Assembly (NCBI RefSeq): GCF_003478995.1
Contig: NZ_QUGI01000006.1
Coordinates: 77,003 to 141,002, forward strand
DNA: 64,000 bases
From: Pseudoflavonifractor sp. AF19-9AC
Lineage (GTDB): Bacteria > Bacillota > Clostridia > Oscillospirales > Oscillospiraceae
Direction: 5' to 3'
Part shown: piece by piece, positions 24,863 to 33,783 of the stretch
How positions within the stretch are numbered: the first letter of the stretch is position 1
Layout: every line of letters begins with the position of its first letter
The notes under the pieces: model-generated
Database searches by the model: none
What the model saw: only the letters and a program-made list of their open reading frames with translations
What the model was told of the DNA's origin: nothing
Position numbers and translations under genes: made by a program

Positions 24863-25742
24863 GAAACGTGCAGGAGTAATAAAGCTTTTGATCTTGGCAG
24901 TGGTACTAGTCGCTGCGATAATTACCGGTTTTTTAACTGGGGCAATACAACCAGATGCGCTTGCTTCCAGTTGGGCGTTTAGTGCCGATGTGTTGCTGCG
25001 CCTTGTTATCATGATGGCAGGGGTACTGTTCGTGGAATACCTGGTAGAGCTTATCTTGGGATATTGCAAGCCAGAGGCACATCGTGCCCGGTCGGTGATT
25101 ACAATTATCCGCAGCCTGTTGAAATACGCAGCTGCCATCGTTATACTCTGTTGGGGCCTGACGATCATTGGAGTAAATATTACGGTGGTATTGGCCAGCG
25201 TAGGGGTACTGACGTTGATCGTTGGGTTCAGTGCAGAGAGTCTTATTGCTGATCTTGTAACTGGCCTATTTATGCTCTTTGAAAATCAATACAACGTGGG
25301 AGACATTGTGGAGATAGGGGGATTTCGTGGGACAGTGACCGATATTGGCATTCGCACGACATCAATTACCGATGCCAGCGAGAACATCAAAGTCATCAAT
25401 AACGCGGATATGCGCAACATTTTAAATCGATCTGATCGCGTCTCAAAGTCTATTTGCGATATACCTATTCCCTACGAGACCGACTTGGAAGACTTGGAGG
25501 CAGCTCTTCCAGGGCTGCTTGATGAGATCTACAAAGCACATAGTGATGCAATGAAAGCGGGGCCTGTCTACTTGGGTGTGCAAAGTCTGGCCGACAGCGC
25601 TGTTATACTGCGTTTTTGTGTGGATGTGAGAGAGAAAGATATCTACTCAGCAATCCGAATCCTCAATCGAGAGCTGTTGCTAGGCTTCCGTCGGCTGGGA
25701 GTGGAGTGCCCCTTCCCGCAGTTGGATGTTCACAGCAGATAG
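24855..25742 (+). CDS. Small-conductance mechanosensitive channel (MscS family)
   Basis: A protein of 295 aa. Hydrophobic helices span about residues 8-30, 45-65 and 80-100; the pore helix and MscS signature follow at about 105-135 (VLASVGVLTLIVGFSAESL then DLVTGLFMLFENQYNVGD). The beta domain has GFRGTVTDIGIRTT. It opens under membrane tension to release osmolytes. It is part of a short operon with the preceding and following hypothetical genes. Confidence 0.92.
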   Translation: MDKKRAGVIKLLILAVVLVAAIITGFLTGAIQPDALASSWAFSADVLLRLVIMMAGVLFVEYLVELILGYCKPEAHRARSVITIIRSLLKYAAAIVILCWGLTIIGVNITVVLASVGVLTLIVGFSAESLIADLVTGLFMLFENQYNVGDIVEIGGFRGTVTDIGIRTTSITDASENIKVINNADMRNILNRSDRVSKSICDIPIPYETDLEDLEAALPGLLDEIYKAHSDAMKAGPVYLGVQSLADSAVILRFCVDVREKDIYSAIRILNRELLLGFRRLGVECPFPQLDVHSR

Positions 25743-25745
25743 GCT

Positions 25746-27011
25746 ATGAAAAGGAAAGATGTGCGGCATGAGCCGCCTTTAGAGCATAAGCTTCCGTCAG
25801 AGGATACTTTACCTGAACAATTTCCTCTGCCAGAGGAGTATATGATCCCGCCGGAACCTTCTCCTGGACCAGAACGCGCACCGTTACCTCCTGAGTTTCA
25901 CAGCAGCGGAAAAAACAATTCGTTTAGGATGAAGCGCAAGAACATATGGCGTATGGCAACTATGTTGTTCTCGCTGATATTGTTGGCCGTTGCGGTGTAT
26001 GAGGCCGGATTGCCAGAAGCTGGAGATATGACCTCTTCTATCCCACCCGACGATGCAACGCAAGTACAGCCTAATGATAATTCTATGCAGGTTCCGCCAT
26101 CAGCAGAGGAACTGCCCCCAGACCCACCCGACGATGCAACGCAAGTACAGCCTAATGATAATTCTATGCAGGTTCCGCCATCAGCAGAGGAACTGCCCCC
26201 AGACCCACCCGACGATGCAACGCAAGTACAGCCTAATGATAATTCTATGCAGGTTCCGCCATCAGCAGAGGAACTGCCCCCAGAGCCTAAAGAGGAAAGC
26301 TCCATTTACACCGCTACCATAGGCAGCTCTTACGGCCTGATCGATGTGACCCTGGCGGATCCTGAGACCATTTCATCGGCCAAGATCACCATGTTCGATC
26401 AGATTTCAGGAGAAACATACTATGAAGATCAATTTGGCGCCGGTATTCCCCAGGAGGATATCAAGGCCGGGCATTACAGCACCACATATTATAATTATGT
26501 ACCGGATTTTGAAGCCTATTGGGCGGCCAACGGCGAGGGCGCTTTCCCCGACTTTGCGTTCACCCTGACTATCGAGCGGACAGACGGAGAAACCGAGGAA
26601 TACGCATCCGAGCATATGGGAGACGGCCCGAACTCCATATCCGTGCGGTACGAAAAGGATGCCGGCGCGGTGAAGGTCCGGCTGTATAACTTGCGGGGCG
26701 AGGATTTCATCCCGGTGGTGTGCGGCGCGCCGGAAGACGCGGTGGGCGAAACGGTCAGCGTGACGGTGTTCGTGGACGGCCAGCCCATCCCACAGGAAAA
26801 CTACACGGTTGCGGATGAAACAGAGGAGAGCCAGGTGTCCCATATGGATACTCCGGATGAGATAGAGACTGTCACAGATTATATCCGAGTGATCACCGCC
26901 ACACTGCCGCAGCCCATTTCCGCCGATGCCAAGGCGACTGTCGCGCTGGATATGGAGTTGAACGGGCACCGGTTTACCTACAAAAATCCGATTATAGATC
27001 CGCTGGTCTGA
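25746..27011 (+). CDS. Single-pass membrane protein with tandem-repeat stalk
   Basis: A protein of 421 aa. The N-terminal ~60 residues are Pro- and Glu-rich and cytoplasmic; one transmembrane segment lies near residues 66-86. Outside it are three 27-aa repeats (PPDDATQVQPNDNSMQVPP plus SAEELPPD) and a beta-rich domain with ATIGSSYGLIDVTLADP and SVTVFVDGQPIPQENYTV. It begins 4 bp after the MscS stop with no clear ribosome binding site, so coupling is likely. It looks like a surface or envelope-stress protein; function unknown. Confidence 0.75.
   Translation: MKRKDVRHEPPLEHKLPSEDTLPEQFPLPEEYMIPPEPSPGPERAPLPPEFHSSGKNNSFRMKRKNIWRMATMLFSLILLAVAVYEAGLPEAGDMTSSIPPDDATQVQPNDNSMQVPPSAEELPPDPPDDATQVQPNDNSMQVPPSAEELPPDPPDDATQVQPNDNSMQVPPSAEELPPEPKEESSIYTATIGSSYGLIDVTLADPETISSAKITMFDQISGETYYEDQFGAGIPQEDIKAGHYSTTYYNYVPDFEAYWAANGEGAFPDFAFTLTIERTDGETEEYASEHMGDGPNSISVRYEKDAGAVKVRLYNLRGEDFIPVVCGAPEDAVGETVSVTVFVDGQPIPQENYTVADETEESQVSHMDTPDEIETVTDYIRVITATLPQPISADAKATVALDMELNGHRFTYKNPIIDPLV
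26043..26284 (+). repeat. Three 81-bp tandem repeats inside a coding region
   Basis: Three head-to-tail copies, identical at DNA level except at the end of the last, starting near 26043, 26124 and 26205. The lack of silent differences indicates recent expansion. Confidence 0.9.
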
Positions 27012-27489
27012 CACTGAAATTGACAGAAAGGAAGGAGTGGAGAAAATGGTAAAAAAATGGGGCAGGAAGCTGCTAAGGTATATGGGAACTTTGTCTTGAC
27101 GAAAGCCCCGAAAAGAGAGAAAGTGCGCGGCTCGGAGAACACCGGCCTCAGGAATCGGTGAACCCCCTTGGCGCAAAGTGAACCCCCTGACGCCCAAAGG
27201 GGGTTCATTTGTATCACAATTAGGGTCATTTGCCAAATGGACATTACACGAACACCTATTATTTCAAAGGCGGTTTTGCCGTATTGGTGTGGCTGTGATG
27301 TCGGCAAGAAAGAGCGGTCAAGGTCTTATGCCTTGGCCGCTCTTTTGCTATAGTGTATTATTCTCGCTTTGTTCTCTTTGCCATTTGACAAAAAACGCCT
27401 GTCCCTGTTCACTGTTATAAAAATAATGAAGATCACTGAGTTTATGGTGGATCCCCGCAGTCTGGGATCCAAGGTCAGCGACACTTCAT
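27012..27489 (+). other. Intergenic debris with two hairpins
   Basis: No intact gene. A 17-codon reading frame (27046-27099) behind GGAAGGAGTGG looks like a gene start cut short. GAACCCCC/GGGGGTTC (27180-27206) and AGCGGTCAAGG/CCTTGGCCGCT followed by CTTTT (27313-27346) form hairpins; the second is a good terminator. This reads as remnants of lost DNA. Confidence 0.5.
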
Positions 27490-28194
27490 GTGCAAATCGC
27501 TATTTTTATCTTTTTCTCTTTACATTTTTTGTGCTATATGCTACACTCTATATGGCAAAATGTTTACACCATCCAAGAAACTCTCTTGCCTAATTCCGAT
27601 CGTAAAGTTACTGTTACCGGTCCAAATGGTGTGTCTGAACGCATTCACCGCGAAAATATGATCTATTTTACTTGGACTCCATATTCTGGTGAATCCCAAA
27701 CATGGTCTGTTGACACCTCTGCTCAACCCGATACCGTCACCAATAACAACGGAATCGAACCCTATGCTTCGAGTTCCATTGAAGGTCTCGAATGGGGATT
27801 CTCGTGTAAATACGATGATAGCGATGAATCTACCTTCGGTATCTATTGGCTACTTTATTCCGAAGATGGTGGGCACGTTGCTTATGATTCCAACAACTCT
27901 ACATACCGCGGATATGCCGAAACTTTCTGGCAGAATATTATTTCCATGAATGCTTGCATCCGAGACGCTAAAATAGCGATGGCTGAATACAGCGCTAAGG
28001 AAATCGCCATGGTTGTTAGTGCCTTAGCTGGGGCAGATGCTGCATACGAAGTTATCACTAACGCCTTAGATGCCGTCACATCTGACTATGCCTCTGCACA
28101 ATATTGGCAGACCGCACGCGAATATGCCAATTTAGCTAACTACTATTTTAACCGTTTCCAAAGCGCAACTGGTAGTATCAACAGGTCCGTTTAA
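27490..28194 (+). CDS. Putative secreted protein, AT-rich
   Basis: A reading frame of 234 codons from GTG 27490 without a clear ribosome binding site; ATG codons at residues 17-18 are alternatives. The N-terminus is hydrophobic (IAIFIFFSLHFLCYML) and could be a signal peptide. The rest is polar, with VTVTGPNGVSERIHRENMIY and WTPYSGESQTWSVDTS and an Ala-rich helical C-terminus. Codon use is much more AT-rich than that of the core genes, a sign of transfer. I do not recognise a family. Confidence 0.5.
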   Translation: MQIAIFIFFSLHFLCYMLHSIWQNVYTIQETLLPNSDRKVTVTGPNGVSERIHRENMIYFTWTPYSGESQTWSVDTSAQPDTVTNNNGIEPYASSSIEGLEWGFSCKYDDSDESTFGIYWLLYSEDGGHVAYDSNNSTYRGYAETFWQNIISMNACIRDAKIAMAEYSAKEIAMVVSALAGADAAYEVITNALDAVTSDYASAQYWQTAREYANLANYYFNRFQSATGSINRSV

Positions 28195-28222
28195 TTACTA
28201 ACCACTTTAAGAAGGAAAGCTT

Positions 28223-28591
28223 ATGAAAAATCGTCTTTTTTTCCTCCTGCTCGCTCTCCTGCTCTGCATCGGACTTACTGGGTGCTCCCCGACCTCAGAC
28301 AGCCAGTCAAATGAGTGGGAGCCCGGTACCTCGAAATATGTCGAGGGTAACGAGACCTATTATTTTGTCAGACAGCTGTTGGACGACGGAAGCCGCTACA
28401 CTCTCTCCACCGGCCCCTCCGGGACCTCTATTATCATTCTCGACCCAAATTCCGGAACCGGCAAGGGCTTCTATGTCCCCCACGAGTATATCACCGACGG
28501 CGATGGAGAAATCGATATTCGGGAATTTGATGTCCCCCCTGATACAGAGGAACCCTCCGAGCTCATAAAGCAGGCGTCACCTGATGGTTAA
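28223..28591 (+). CDS. Small lipoprotein
   Basis: A protein of 122 aa behind AGAAGGAAAG. The signal peptide ends in the lipobox LTGC (Cys near residue 21). The mature part is short and acidic, with ETYYFVRQLLDDGSRYTLST and GFYVPHEYITDGDGEIDI, and no known domain. It lies 28 bp after the AT-rich gene and may form an operon with it. Confidence 0.75.
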   Translation: MKNRLFFLLLALLLCIGLTGCSPTSDSQSNEWEPGTSKYVEGNETYYFVRQLLDDGSRYTLSTGPSGTSIIILDPNSGTGKGFYVPHEYITDGDGEIDIREFDVPPDTEEPSELIKQASPDG

Positions 28592-28594
28592 AAT

Positions 28595-28623
28595 AGCAGC
28601 CCGCCCCGATGGGGCGGGCTGCT
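28595..28623 (+). terminator. GC-rich hairpin after the lipoprotein gene
   Basis: AGCAGCCCGCCCC and GGGGCGGGCTGCT are exact inverted repeats with a 3-nt loop. No T-run follows, but its position and strength suggest a transcription end. Confidence 0.65.
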
Positions 28624-28741
28624 CAGTCTGTTGAAAAGCCCTGCTTATACATCAACCATGAGCCGGGTTTGTACCACATAGGGGCCAAAAGAGGAGCATA
28701 ACGAAAAAGCCCAGCTTTCGCTGGACTTTTTCGACAGACTG
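28624..28741. mobile_element. Short inverted-repeat (MITE-like) element
   Basis: An 118-bp segment bounded by imperfect ~18-bp terminal inverted repeats (CAGTCTGTTGAAAAGCCC and its partner ending CGACAGACTG). Inside the right half is a strong hairpin, AAAAAGCCCAGC/GCTGGACTTTTT. It codes for nothing. The structure fits a non-autonomous element or a repetitive extragenic palindrome that also works as a terminator. Confidence 0.5.
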
Positions 28742-28801
28742 AGGAAGGCACGCCCCGGGCGTATCTTCCTTTTTGTTTTACCTTTGATACCCCCATCAGT
28801 T

Positions 28802-30481
28802 TTACTCCGCTTCTTCGCGGAGGGCGCTGATGATTCTGGGCAGCAGCTGGATCTTCCGGCTGACCACCCCCGGCAGGACGGCCAGGCCATCGCGGACCTC
28901 TACCTGGAAGGCTCGGGATACCAGTGCCTCAGCTCCCTTTCCGGCCATCAGCAGTTCCGTGCTGGACCCGCGCACATCGGTGAACATATAGAAGATGAAA
29001 TCCAGCCCCTGCTTCTCCAGAGCTACCGGCAGATAGGGGGCAATCAGTGCTTCGCTGGCCTTCCGGTTGCGCTCCACCATAAAGCTGCCCTGGCCCACGC
29101 CGAACCGGACCGCTCCGCTGTCAAAGATTTTATAGTCGGTATTGAACAGTTCTTCCGCGGTCTTGCCGCTCACATCCCCGCCGTGTTCAAACATGGCGTC
29201 GGCGTAGGTCTCCAGCTCCACACCTGCCAGTTCCGCCAGCTTTCGGGCTGTGCGCTCGTCCACCGGAGTGCAGGTGGGACTGCGGAACATCAGGGTATCG
29301 GACAAAATGGCCGAGAGCATCAGGCCCGCGGTGGTCCGGTCAATCTCCACGCCGTTTTCCTCATACATCTGGTAGATGATGGTGGACGTACAGCCCACGG
29401 GCACGTTGCGGAAGTAGACCGGTCCGTCGGTCTCCATGGAGCCGATGCGGTGGTGGTCGATGATCTCCAGGATCTCCGCCTGCTCAATGCCCTCCACCGC
29501 CTGGTTCTTCTCGTTGTGGTCCACCAGGATCAGCTGCTTTTTATGTAAGCCCATCATATTCCGGCGGGACACCACGCCCACATACCGGCCATCATCGTCC
29601 AGCACCGGGAAGTAGCGGTAGCGCACCGAGGTCATGACCTTGGTGGCCGCTTCCACAGAGCTGTTCAAATTGAAGGTCAGCAGCCCGTCCTCGGTCATGT
29701 AGTGGCGGATGGGCGCCGCCTGGCTGATCATCTGTCCGGCCACATAGGTGCTCTTGGGGGTGCCGATCATGATGCAGCCCTGCTCCTCAGCCAGCATACG
29801 GATGGTCCGGGAGACCTTGCTGTCGGCGCACACCACCACGCAGCCTGCCCCCATCTCAATGGCGGCCAGCTGGCTCTCGCTGCGGTTGGCGACAATGACG
29901 ATATCGCCCGGGGAGATGGACTTCTCGATCTGCTCAGCACTGCCCGAGCCGATGATAATCCGGCCCTTGACCCGTTTGCCCTCGATGTTGCCCACCAGGA
30001 CCTCCCCTTCCAGGATGTCCAGAATATTCTGATAGCTGGTTTCGGCCTTTTCCAGAATGTACGTGTCCAGACCGTCCATGTTGGCGGTGGCCACATCCTT
30101 AACGGTAATGACGCCTTTGAGCCGCTGCTCCTGATCCACGATACACAGGGTGTCGATCTGCTGGTCACGCATGATCATCCAGGCGCGGCGCAGGCTGGTC
30201 TCGCCATCCACGCCCTCCATGATTCGGATGTCCACGTCCCGGATCTGGGGGCTCACATCCGTATAGAGCTGGGGGGCGGGAACCTGGAAGTAATCCAGAA
30301 CAAATTCGGTCTCCCGGTTCAAAAGCCCCGCCCGACAGGGCTTGCAGGGGCGTTCCGGGTTCAGGATGTTTTTCAGGCGGCTGTAAGCAATGGCGGAACA
30401 GATAGAATCCGTGTCCGGATTGCGGTGTCCGATCACCTTAATGGCGCGGGGATTTTCTTGACTATTCATAGGCTGCCTCAT
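28802..30481 (-). CDS. ppaC: Manganese-dependent inorganic pyrophosphatase with CBS and DRTGG domains
   Basis: A protein of 559 aa, longer than plain family II PPases (~310 aa) because regulatory domains are inserted. The DHH core has GHRNPDTDS at residues 18-26 and EIIDHHR near 345; CBS domains flank a DRTGG region (residues about 75-300), and a DHHA2 domain ends the protein. It hydrolyses PPi to phosphate; CBS-PPases are tuned by adenine nucleotides. The start at 30481 has GGGGGAGAG behind it. An extended -10 (TGGTATAAT) lies at 30517-30525 on the same strand. Confidence 0.93.
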   Translation of the reverse strand: MRQPMNSQENPRAIKVIGHRNPDTDSICSAIAYSRLKNILNPERPCKPCRAGLLNRETEFVLDYFQVPAPQLYTDVSPQIRDVDIRIMEGVDGETSLRRAWMIMRDQQIDTLCIVDQEQRLKGVITVKDVATANMDGLDTYILEKAETSYQNILDILEGEVLVGNIEGKRVKGRIIIGSGSAEQIEKSISPGDIVIVANRSESQLAAIEMGAGCVVVCADSKVSRTIRMLAEEQGCIMIGTPKSTYVAGQMISQAAPIRHYMTEDGLLTFNLNSSVEAATKVMTSVRYRYFPVLDDDGRYVGVVSRRNMMGLHKKQLILVDHNEKNQAVEGIEQAEILEIIDHHRIGSMETDGPVYFRNVPVGCTSTIIYQMYEENGVEIDRTTAGLMLSAILSDTLMFRSPTCTPVDERTARKLAELAGVELETYADAMFEHGGDVSGKTAEELFNTDYKIFDSGAVRFGVGQGSFMVERNRKASEALIAPYLPVALEKQGLDFIFYMFTDVRGSSTELLMAGKGAEALVSRAFQVEVRDGLAVLPGVVSRKIQLLPRIISALREEAE

Positions 30482-30684
30482 CTCTCCCCCAATAGTTCGG
30501 AGGTGCTGTTTTCTGTATTATACCATGTCCGGGCCGTTCCGTCTGGAAAAAAATACTCGTTTTTTTGTGTTATCTTGCCTTTTATAAAAAACCTCCCGTC
30601 CGGGCTCCTGAACTGCCGGGATGGGCCGCCCGGCGTCTTCTTTCATTTTTCCCTTCTGCCGCAGGCGGTCTCCTGTTTCCTGCC

Positions 30685-30713
30685 TTGTGGATTCTCCTGT
30701 TTTTTGCTATACT
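30685..30713 (+). promoter_or_regulatory. Sigma-A promoter
   Basis: TTGTGG (30685-30690), 17-bp spacer, TATACT (30708-30713), 26 bp before the CorA-like gene. Confidence 0.6.
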
Positions 30714-30738
30714 CTTGCCAAAGAAAGGGGGAAAAATC

Positions 30739-32016
30739 ATGGCAGAACACCAGTATTCAAGTTACGGCTGTTTTCTGATCGTACCGCTCAAGTACGACGC
30801 TGACACTCTGAACCATACGGCACTGGAACAGATCGGCCATTCCGTTCCTATGAGCACCATGGATCTGAACGAAAATGTGAAGGCCATGCTGGAGCCCTCC
30901 GGTCCGGCGGCCGTGGGTTCCGGTTACGTCATCCCCGCCGCGGCCCTGACCGCACCGCTGACTGCTCCAACGGGAGAGGCCTCCGGTTCCTCTTTCCTCG
31001 TTTCCCTCCACGACAAGTCCTATTCCTTTTCCCTCTGGGATTCCTGGCTGTATGTCTTCCACACCAGGGTGGCCTTTCTGTGTCTGAGCCTCTCCTTCTC
31101 CCGCATGGACACCCTCAAGGCCATCTGCAACCCGGGCTGGGCCCACAATCCCGCCGTATTTTCCTGGGTGGACTCCGCCGGGACGCCCCACGTCTTTTCT
31201 CTGGAGCAGTGGCTCTCGGACCTTCTGAACCCCCTGGGACTCCACAAATTCTTTGACGGCGATTCCTCTTACCTTCTGGACAGCTATGCCTATAATTTTA
31301 CCGTGGTCCCCAACTGGTTTGACGATCTGGAGCCCATCCGGCGCATCACCTTCAACCTCCACAAAATGATGCCGCCCGATGCGCCCATGGAGGACCAGGC
31401 GGAAGAGGATATCCGCTACGTCTACGCGGCCAAAAACCAGGACCACAACGCCTATCGCTGGGGCTGCTGCGTGACGTCTCAGACCATCTCCTATGTGGTG
31501 GCGGACGAAACGCTGGACTTGGAGGCACAGCGCGAGGCCCAGGCGGCGGACGGCCTGCCGGTGGTGCTGCTGGCGCTTTATGAAAAATACACCTGCCTGC
31601 GGTTCACTCAGCTGATTACCGGGATGAAAAAGAACGCCCTCAAGGAGCTAAAGGCGCTGAAGGAGCTGATGCTGAACTTCCAGGCCTTCGGCACCGTCAC
31701 GCCGGCAAACCTCTCCCGGTGGCACAATGTGAAACAGATCTACGCCAGTTTGCTGGAGGTCAATGACATTCCCACCGCCGTACAGGACATCAGCGCCAAG
31801 TTGAACATTCTCGCCTCCCACCAGGAGGCGCTGGAGCACGCCAAAAGTGAAACGGTCATCAATCTCATTACCCTCTTCGGCATTGTCTCCATTCTGGCGT
31901 CCGTCCTCTCCATTGTGCAGATCCTCTCCGACGGCAATACCGTGATCTGGATCTCCACCATTCTCACCACCGTGATGCTGGCTCTGGTCACGGCGCTGGC
32001 CATTCTGCGCCGCTAG
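30739..32016 (+). CDS. Membrane protein with CorA-like C-terminal layout
   Basis: A protein of 425 aa from ATG 30739 with AAAGGGGG upstream; the frame runs further upstream without a usable start signal. The soluble part (residues 1-365) is helical towards its end, followed by two transmembrane segments at about 372-392 and 398-420 near the C-terminus. This is the topology of CorA-type divalent cation channels, but the GMN signature between the two segments is missing (NTVIWIS instead), so ion transport is doubtful. Function unknown. Confidence 0.65.
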   Translation: MAEHQYSSYGCFLIVPLKYDADTLNHTALEQIGHSVPMSTMDLNENVKAMLEPSGPAAVGSGYVIPAAALTAPLTAPTGEASGSSFLVSLHDKSYSFSLWDSWLYVFHTRVAFLCLSLSFSRMDTLKAICNPGWAHNPAVFSWVDSAGTPHVFSLEQWLSDLLNPLGLHKFFDGDSSYLLDSYAYNFTVVPNWFDDLEPIRRITFNLHKMMPPDAPMEDQAEEDIRYVYAAKNQDHNAYRWGCCVTSQTISYVVADETLDLEAQREAQAADGLPVVLLALYEKYTCLRFTQLITGMKKNALKELKALKELMLNFQAFGTVTPANLSRWHNVKQIYASLLEVNDIPTAVQDISAKLNILASHQEALEHAKSETVINLITLFGIVSILASVLSIVQILSDGNTVIWISTILTTVMLALVTALAILRR

Positions 32017-32275
32017 GATTTACCTTCATCTTGCATTTGGGCAAGAACGCTCCCACTGGGACAGCACAATTTCTCTTTCCATTTATAATTATCTAAAACG
32101 GGCCGCCCCAGCAGGTGCGGCCCGTTTCCCCGCAGTCTGCCTCTCGCCCGCCAAAAGGTCTGGGTCAATCCCCTATAAATTCAGAAAAATCTACAATTAC
32201 GAACAAGCCGGGCGGCATGCTATGATTTTATCATTCTGCGCTTAAATGTTATAATCTGGAAAGGAAATGGATGTT

Positions 32276-32758
32276 ATGCCTCACAACAAACGGGAAAGTT
32301 TAATTTATACGGTCATCATGTGTGCGTTTATGGTGCTTTGGATGAGCATTTACAATGTATCCCTCCAGTATGGCGGGTTCAGTCTGGAGGCAGTTATTGC
32401 AGGCTGGATTGGTTTTCCCATTGCTTATGTCTTTGCCATGTGATGTGATTGGTTTGTGGTGTCCAAGCTGGCAAAGGGCATTGCATTTCGCTATCTGGTC
32501 AAACCGGAAGACGGCACTCTGAAGAAAATTCTCTGCATTTCCGGCGGCATGGTGGTGGGCATGGTGATCATCATGTCTCTCTATGGCGCCTGCGAGGGGG
32601 CCTTCCACACCGGAAACTGGAGTGCCGTTCCTGTAAACTGGCTGCTGAATATCCCCCGCAATTTTATCATGGCCCTGCCGGTCCAGTTTTTCATTGCCGG
32701 ACCGCTGGTGCGCCGCCTGTTCCGCGCTGCCTTCCCCGTGGGGAAGGTGCTTGCATAA
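32276..32758 (+). pseudogene. DUF2798-like membrane protein interrupted by in-frame TGA
   Basis: One continuous frame of 160 codons from ATG 32276 (GGAAAGGAAATGG upstream) to TAA 32756, broken only by TGA at 32441-32443 (codon 56). Both parts are hydrophobic with the tandem PRNFIMALPVQFFIAGPLVRR-type block of DUF2798 proteins. The second part alone (GTG 32456, 100 aa) has no good ribosome binding site. The simplest view is a recent nonsense mutation; the codon after TGA is TGT (Cys), and the TGA may stand in a Cys or Trp position. Confidence 0.7.
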
Positions 32759-32812
32759 CGCCTTCACAAACAGAGGACCGACTTGCTAGCAAGCCGGTCC
32801 TCTGTTCTTGTT

Positions 32813-33751
32813 TCACTTTGTCGGGCACACCTTGGCCTCCAGCCAGGCCAACAGGTCCTCCATGACTTCCTTGCGATTTGTCTCGTTGAGCATCTCGTGC
32901 CGCCCTCCGGGGTAGAGCTTTACGGTGACGTCCCGGCATCCGGCCTCCCGGAACAACTTCTCCACCTTCCGCACGCCTTTGCCCATAGAGCCCACCGGAT
33001 CCCGGTCCCCAGAGAAGAAATAAACCGGGATATTGGGGTCCATCCGGGCCAGATTGGCCGGGTTTCCAATGAACTGAACGCCCCCCAGCATATCCCGGAA
33101 CATGGACACAGTGGGATGGAAGGTACAAAGGGGATCCCGGAGGTTGGCCTCCACCATGTCCCGGTCCCGGCTCAGCCAACTGGTGGTGTCCGTCTCTTTT
33201 TGGAAGGGCCGGCCATAACCGCCCAGGGACAGGCCATAGACCAGCTCGCTGACATACTCCGGTCCACGCAGCGCGGAAAGCAGGCTGGCCAGGGTCTTTC
33301 CGCCCGCCACCAGCAGTCCCTTCTCCTGCCCTGTCCCCGAGAGGATCACCCCGTCCAGGGTACCGGGGTACCGAATGAGATAGGTCCGGGTGAGGAAGGA
33401 CCCCATGGAGTGGCCCAGCATCACATAGGGCACCCCCGGATACCGCTCCCCCTCCAGCTCCCGCAGGCGGCGGATGTCCCTCACCAGCAGCTCCCAGCCC
33501 CCTTTAGGGGCAAAATAGCCGTACTTGCCGTCCTCCACAGTCTGCCCGTGGCCCAGATGGTCCTCGCCGCACACCGCAAAGCCCTGTTCCTGAAGGAACC
33601 GGGCCACATGGTCGTACCGCCCGATGTGCTCGGCCACCCCGTGGACAATCTGCACCACCGCCCGGGGCTGCCCCTGGGGTACCCAGCGCCGGGCATGTAT
33701 GGTATGGATTCCATCGGCGGATGGATAGGTAAAGCTCTCGTCCTGCGCCAT
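32813..33751 (-). CDS. Alpha/beta hydrolase, monoacylglycerol-lipase-like
   Basis: A protein of 312 aa from ATG 33751 (AAAGGAGTG nine bases ahead). GHSMG near residue 107 holds the nucleophile Ser; the oxyanion block VVQIVHGVAEHIGRYDH and the late FFSGDRDPVG and YPGGRHEMLNE (catalytic His) complete the triad. This is the serine aminopeptidase S33/monoglyceride lipase subgroup, cytoplasmic, cleaving lipid or small esters. It follows the ferritin-like gene on the same strand, 32 bp apart. Confidence 0.9.
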   Translation of the reverse strand: MAQDESFTYPSADGIHTIHARRWVPQGQPRAVVQIVHGVAEHIGRYDHVARFLQEQGFAVCGEDHLGHGQTVEDGKYGYFAPKGGWELLVRDIRRLRELEGERYPGVPYVMLGHSMGSFLTRTYLIRYPGTLDGVILSGTGQEKGLLVAGGKTLASLLSALRGPEYVSELVYGLSLGGYGRPFQKETDTTSWLSRDRDMVEANLRDPLCTFHPTVSMFRDMLGGVQFIGNPANLARMDPNIPVYFFSGDRDPVGSMGKGVRKVEKLFREAGCRDVTVKLYPGGRHEMLNETNRKEVMEDLLAWLEAKVCPTK

Positions 33752-33783
33752 GGTTCCGGTCACTCCTTTGTGGTTCTTTGGGT

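Noticed and set aside
26043..26284. 81-bp repeats considered as a CRISPR array
   Set aside because: They are contiguous, in frame and have no spacers.
30739..32016. Naming the two-helix membrane protein CorA
   Set aside because: The GMN signature required for the family is missing.
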